From the NCBI GenBank assembly GCA_023446735.1, contig JAEXPQ010000176.1:1-32071 (forward strand): DNA of 32,071 nucleotides, written 5' to 3'. The position numbers and the translations under genes are program-made. The notes below the pieces were generated by a model. The model made no database searches, was not told the DNA's origin, and was given only the letters and a program-made list of their open reading frames with translations. Positions 28,709 to 32,071 of this stretch are shown in pieces (within the stretch, counting starts at the first letter, position 1; every line of letters starts with the position of its first letter). The DNA comes from Verrucomicrobiota bacterium (GTDB lineage Bacteria; Verrucomicrobiota; Verrucomicrobiia; Opitutales; Opitutaceae).

Positions 28709-29721
28709 CGTGGGGCGGCGGGCCCTTCTCCCGCGGAACGGCCCGAGCGGGCCAGCCACCACCAGAGCGCGACGCCCTCGACGCAGCCGAACGCGATCTT
28801 GGCCGAATAGGGCAGCACCGGCGCGTGGTACTGCGAGAGGAACGCCTCGACGAGGCCCGCCCACACCAGCAGCAGCGCCGCGCCGAGGCAGAGTGTGACG
28901 ACATCGGGCGCGACGGACCGCAGGCGTTCGCGCAGGCGGCGGCGCTGGCCGCGTCCGATCAACGCTCCGGCGAGCACGAAGCCGCCCTGGCTGCCGACCA
29001 GCACCGCCGGCAGTTCGATCACGCCGTGCGGCAGCAACCAGCCGAGGAGAAACACCGTCTCGCCGGCCATGATGTAGTCGATCGCGACCGCGCCGAGCAT
29101 CACGCCGTTGGAGAAGACGATCGCGACCGTGCCCGTGCCCCAGGTGAGCCCCAACGCCATGGAGAGCAGCGAGACGCGGGTGTTGTGCACCATCAAGGTG
29201 CCGGCGAACGACCCCTTGTGCTCGCCGAGCTTCCCGAGATTGTCGCCGCGCTCCTCGGCCGCGACGCGCTCGCTCGGGTGCTGCTGAAGGTGTGCGAAGG
29301 GCATGAGCACCGACTTGGCCTGCGGATCGAGCGCGACGGCGCCCATGCCGAAGATGCAGCCGACCAGCAGCAGCAGGGCGGCGAATCGGAACGCGCCCAG
29401 CCGGCGGCGGAACGTCTGCGGCAACGTAACCACAAACCAGTGCCACGGCCGAACGCGGCGCACCTCGGCCTCGGCGCCGTGGACTTCCGCGTAGGCGCGG
29501 GCGACAAGGTTCTCGAGGTAACGGCGCGCCTCGGGCTCCGCGGCGAAGGTCGCGAGGCGCGCGAGGTCGGCGGAGGCGCGCTGGTAGAGGCGTTCGAGCT
29601 CGCGCGCCTCGGCGAGCGGCAGCGGCCGCCACGGGTCGCGGGCGCGCAGGCGCAGCAACGTGTCGAGCCGCTCCCACTTGGGGCGCTCCTCCTGCACGAA
29701 ACGCTCGAGGTTGACGATCAT
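28705..29721 (-). CDS. SpoIIM/DUF95-family integral membrane protein
   Basis: A 338-aa protein. Residues 1-100 are soluble and helical (FVQEERPKWERLDTLL, LYQRASADLARLATFA), as in bacterial SpoIIM-like proteins outside sporulators. Then about five membrane segments, with the family segment NTRVSLLSMALGLTWGTGTVAIVFSNGVMLGAV and LLPHGVIELPAVLVGSQGGF (the H-G-x-x-E-L-P signature). Its role is unknown; in spore formers SpoIIM helps membrane migration with SpoIID and SpoIIP. Here it belongs to the moxR-DUF58 cluster common in many phyla. It starts 3 bp after the DUF58 stop and overlaps the RDD gene by 4 bp. Confidence 0.87.
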   Translation of the reverse strand: MIVNLERFVQEERPKWERLDTLLRLRARDPWRPLPLAEARELERLYQRASADLARLATFAAEPEARRYLENLVARAYAEVHGAEAEVRRVRPWHWFVVTLPQTFRRRLGAFRFAALLLLVGCIFGMGAVALDPQAKSVLMPFAHLQQHPSERVAAEERGDNLGKLGEHKGSFAGTLMVHNTRVSLLSMALGLTWGTGTVAIVFSNGVMLGAVAIDYIMAGETVFLLGWLLPHGVIELPAVLVGSQGGFVLAGALIGRGQRRRLRERLRSVAPDVVTLCLGAALLLVWAGLVEAFLSQYHAPVLPYSAKIAFGCVEGVALWWWLARSGRSAGEGPAAPR

Positions 29722-29724
29722 GGG

Positions 29725-31056
29725 CTAGAGGGTCTGGCGGCGTTTCACCTGGAGGTACTGGGTGACCAGCTCGGCGGCGAGGGTCTCGTCCTCGAGCAGG
29801 TGGGCGTCGACCCCGAGCGGGCGCAGCTTGCGGGCGAGCGTGCGAGCCTCCTCCCAGCGGGCGTGGCCGGCGAGGTGTTGGGCGATCGCGGCGGCGTCGC
29901 CGACCGGGGCGGCGAAGAGCGGCGCGACATCGGGCGCGCGCAGTTGGTTGACGAGCACGAGGTGCTGGCGGGCGAGCAGGCGGACCTGTTGCACGAAGTC
30001 CTCGGCGAGAACCGGGTCGGAGAGATCGGTGAGGAAGAACAGGAGCGCGCGGCGCCGGAGCGCGGTGCGAAGGTGGCGGACGATCTCCGCCATGTCGGGC
30101 GTGCCTTCGCCGGGCTGGAGGGTGTGGAGCGCCTCGCGACAGGCGCCGTAGTGGCCGGCGCCGTTGCCGGCGCGGAGAAACGTTCGCACGCGGTCGTCGT
30201 AGGCGAGCAGGCCGAAACGGTCGCCCTGCTTCTGCGCGGCGAGCAGGAGGATCAGCGCGGCGGCGAGGTAGCGGTCGAGCACGGTCTGTTCGGTGTCGTC
30301 GCGCTCGAGGCGCCGGGCGGAGAGCCGCGAGGTGTCGATCACCACGTAGATCTCCTGCGTGCGCTCGGTCTGGAAGACCTTCGTGATCGGGCGGCCGCGT
30401 TTGGCGGTGGCCTTCCAGTGGATCTCGTCGAAACCGTCGCCGGCCTGGTACTCGCGCAGTTTCTCGAACTCGCGTCCGCGGCCGACGGTGCGCTGGAGCT
30501 TCGCGCCGACCTGCCCGCGGTCGAGGAAGAGCGCGGCGAGGGCGCGGCGTTCGGTGAAGAGGTTGGGGTAGACCCGTAGCTCGCACGCCAGCGCGGCGCG
30601 GCGGCGCAGGCACCAGAAACCCATGACGGAGACCGTCTCGCTGCAGGCCAGCAGTCCGGCGAAACGCCCTCGCCGGGTCGGCCGGCAGGGCCAGTCGACG
30701 CGGGCGCGCGGCGCTCCCGCGGGGAGGTCGACGGGCGCGGTCTCCTGCAGTTCCACGAAACTTCCCGGGAGCGCGAGGCCGAAGCGCAGGCGGCGGGCGG
30801 TGGCTCGGCCGTGGACGAAGGTCAGCGGCACGTGTGCCGAACGGTCCTTCGCCATGCGGACGACCGCGGGGGCGGCGACTTCCGGTGGCGCCTCGTGCCG
30901 CACGCTCCAGCCGAGATCGGCCAGGGCGGCGAGGACGAGCCCGAGGAGCGCCAGCAGCCACACGGGCGTGAGCTCCGGCCACGGCCCGGCGGCGATCGCC
31001 AGAACGATGACGAGCGCGAGACACCAGAGCAGGCGTGGAGCCGGGAGGAAGGACAC
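29725..31056 (-). CDS. DUF58-family protein (MoxR partner, vWA-like)
   Basis: A 443-aa protein from GTG 31056. Two membrane segments near the N-terminus (LLWCLALVIVLAIAA, PVWLLALLGLVLAALADLGW) are followed by a beta-rich region and the DUF58 core EFEKLREYQAGDGFDEIHWKATAKRGRPITKVFQ. After that comes a von Willebrand A-like fold (IYVVIDTSRLSARR, with a DTS in place of DxSxS). DUF58 proteins are paired with MoxR ATPases and may receive or present client proteins for metal insertion or assembly. The start is the last in-frame GTG before the hydrophobic region; no in-frame ATG precedes it closely. The sequence just 5' of the GTG is a heptad repeat tract without a Shine-Dalgarno. Confidence 0.85.
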   Translation of the reverse strand: MSFLPAPRLLWCLALVIVLAIAAGPWPELTPVWLLALLGLVLAALADLGWSVRHEAPPEVAAPAVVRMAKDRSAHVPLTFVHGRATARRLRFGLALPGSFVELQETAPVDLPAGAPRARVDWPCRPTRRGRFAGLLACSETVSVMGFWCLRRRAALACELRVYPNLFTERRALAALFLDRGQVGAKLQRTVGRGREFEKLREYQAGDGFDEIHWKATAKRGRPITKVFQTERTQEIYVVIDTSRLSARRLERDDTEQTVLDRYLAAALILLLAAQKQGDRFGLLAYDDRVRTFLRAGNGAGHYGACREALHTLQPGEGTPDMAEIVRHLRTALRRRALLFFLTDLSDPVLAEDFVQQVRLLARQHLVLVNQLRAPDVAPLFAAPVGDAAAIAQHLAGHARWEEARTLARKLRPLGVDAHLLEDETLAAELVTQYLQVKRRQTL

Positions 31057-31062
31057 GGGGAT

Positions 31063-31096
31063 TGCGGAAGGGGGAATGCGGACTGCGGAATGCAGA
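31063..31096. repeat. Degenerate heptanucleotide tandem repeat (tract 4)
   Basis: Units TGCGGA at 31063, 31077 and 31084 and TGCAGA at 31091 fall on a strict 7-nt register, with GGGGGA at the missing 31070 position. On the minus strand the tract reads TCCGCA-N and ends 6 bp before the DUF58 GTG start, the same position relative to a gene as tracts 2 and 3. Confidence 0.7.
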
Positions 31097-31161
31097 GGGA
31101 TGAATGGCCGAGCGAGAGAGGTAGAGGGATGCGGGGGCGTTGTTGGCTGCGGAATGGTATA

Positions 31162-31218
31162 GGACCTATGAGACCGATTGGACCTATCGGAGCAGGAGCA
31201 GGAGTAGGAGAACGAGGA
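31162..31218. repeat. Period-9 and period-6 degenerate tandem repeats
   Basis: GGACCTATG, AGACCGATT, GGACCTATC (31162-31188) have period 9. They run directly into GGAGCA, GGAGCA, GGAGTA, GGAGAA, CGAGGA (31189-31218) with period 6. They fill the gap between the moxR stop (31229) and tract 4. The bases between 31097 and 31161 hold nothing else I can name. Confidence 0.7.
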
Positions 31219-31228
31219 GAGGGGCGGC

Positions 31229-32071
31229 TCAGCGCGGCACCGCGACTTGCTCGAGGATGCGGACGAGGACCTCGTCGATGGTGAGGCCCTCGATCTCGAA
31301 TTCGGGGCGCAACACGAGGCGGTGGCCGAGCACGGCCGGGGCGAGGGAGCGGACGTCGTCGGGGGTGACATAGTCGCGACCGGCGAGGGCGGCGGCGGCG
31401 CGGGCGCCGAGGAGGAGGCATTGCGTGGCGCGCGGTCCGGCGCCGACGAGCACGCTCTCGTGGGCGCGGGTGGCGCGCACCAGGTCGACGACATACGCGG
31501 CGATCTCCTCACGCAACGTGAGATGGTCGAGCGCGGCGCGCAGACCCGCGAGCTGTCCGGCGGTGAGGACGGGCTGGACGGCGCCGGAGGCGAGCGCGGC
31601 CTCGGGGGTGTCGGCACCGAGCATGCGGCGGGCGAGCTGGAGCTCTTCGTCGCGAGAGGGTGGCGACATAGGGATCTTCACCATGAAGCGGTCCTTCTGC
31701 GCCTCGGGCAGCGGGTAGGTGCCTTCGGAGTCGGCGGGGTTCTGGGTGGCGAAGACGGTGAAGTCGGGGTCGAGCGCGTGGGTCTCGCGATCGATCGAGA
31801 CCTGGCGCTCCTGCATCGCCTGGAGGAGGGCGGCCTGGGTCTTGGCCGGCGCGCGGTTGATCTCGTCGGCGAGGAGGAAGGCGGTGAAGACCGGCCCGCG
31901 GATGAGGGTGAACTCGTTGCGCTGGAGGTTGAAGACGTTGGTGCCGGTGATGTCGGAGGGCATCAGGTCCGGGGTGAACTGCACGCGGCCGCTGGCGGTG
32001 CCGAGCACGCGGGCGAGGGTGCGCACGAGCAGCGTCTTGGCGACGCCGGGCACGCCCTCGATCAACGCGTG
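31229..32071 (-). CDS. MoxR-family AAA+ ATPase (5' end outside window)
   Basis: 280 residues of a MoxR AAA+ ATPase; the N-terminal part lies beyond base 32071. Walker A is EGVPGVAKT, Walker B FLLADEINRA, followed by sensor-1-like VFATQNPADSEGTYPLPEAQKDRF, which is diagnostic of MoxR. The C-terminal lid carries VGAGPRATQCLLLGARAAAALAGRDYVTPDDV (the GxSPRA sensor-2 region, here GAGPRA). MoxR proteins act as chaperone-like ATPases, often with DUF58/vWA partners such as the next gene. About 172 bp of repeat-filled DNA separate it from DUF58, so co-transcription is likely but translation is not coupled. Confidence 0.92.
   Translation of the reverse strand, partial: HALIEGVPGVAKTLLVRTLARVLGTASGRVQFTPDLMPSDITGTNVFNLQRNEFTLIRGPVFTAFLLADEINRAPAKTQAALLQAMQERQVSIDRETHALDPDFTVFATQNPADSEGTYPLPEAQKDRFMVKIPMSPPSRDEELQLARRMLGADTPEAALASGAVQPVLTAGQLAGLRAALDHLTLREEIAAYVVDLVRATRAHESVLVGAGPRATQCLLLGARAAAALAGRDYVTPDDVRSLAPAVLGHRLVLRPEFEIEGLTIDEVLVRILEQVAVPR

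Noticed and set aside
1..32071. CRISPR arrays, tRNA or rRNA genes, integrases, prophage or restriction genes
   Set aside because: I looked for repeats with regular spacers, tRNA-like cloverleaf ends and typical mobile-element proteins and saw none.

Overview
The window is 32 kb of GC-rich bacterial chromosome, densely coded on both strands, with no tRNA, rRNA, CRISPR, phage or IS gene visible. Gene content and style (an Ehr/HyfG-type complex, a MoxR-DUF58-SpoIIM-RDD cluster, DUF2721, GH20, a ceramidase-like protein, intergenic tracts of degenerate short-period repeats) suggest a free-living Gram-negative of the PVC group. My best guess is Verrucomicrobiota, Opitutaceae-like. That is inference; no marker gene fixes the taxon.

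Region 1 (1-3100, +): the end of a complex I / group 4 hydrogenase-related operon. A fused NuoC-NuoD-like large subunit has lost both nickel-binding CxxC motifs. A ferredoxin-NuoB fusion carries 2x[4Fe4S] plus the proximal-cluster cysteines. Between them sits a lower-GC lipoprotein gene framed by a perfect 27-bp inverted repeat.

Region 2 (3.1-8.7 kb): a minus-strand lipid gene group (ceramidase-like membrane hydrolase, UMF1/Atg22-type MFS transporter, Aas-type acyltransferase/acyl-ACP synthetase), diverging from a LysR regulator.

Region 3 (8.7-14.0 kb): single genes: GH20 hexosaminidase, PLP aminotransferase, DUF2721 membrane protein, GNAT acetyltransferase and a short-chain polyprenyl diphosphate synthase. 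Convergent pairs are separated by compact hairpins.

Region 4 (14.1-25.6 kb, +), the most interesting part: a NarL-type regulator, then a 424-bp structured leader and a nine-gene chemosensory operon in the order REC-PATAN, CheY-like, CheW, MCP, CheR, CheA-REC hybrid, small unknown, CheW-PATAN, CheW. Apart from CheR the first six genes match the order of the cyanobacterial pixG-H-I-J-L (tax1) phototaxis operon. Here the PatA-like protein has its domains in reversed order, a second PATAN domain is fused to a CheW, and there is no CheB. Such systems usually control type IV pili or another non-flagellar output. The leader can fold into a three-way junction followed by two mutually exclusive hairpins, one covering the start region of the first gene.

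Region 5 (25.6-27.9 kb, +): hisC and hisB, overlapping by 61 bp, then a small membrane protein.

Region 6 (27.9-32.1 kb, -): MoxR ATPase (cut by the window edge), DUF58, SpoIIM-family and RDD proteins, tightly packed; a common envelope/complex-assembly cluster.

A recurring non-coding theme is imperfect tandem repeats of period 7 (four tracts) and period 9 (two). Three of the heptad tracts end at, or within about 6 bp of, a start codon and lie where a Shine-Dalgarno would normally be.
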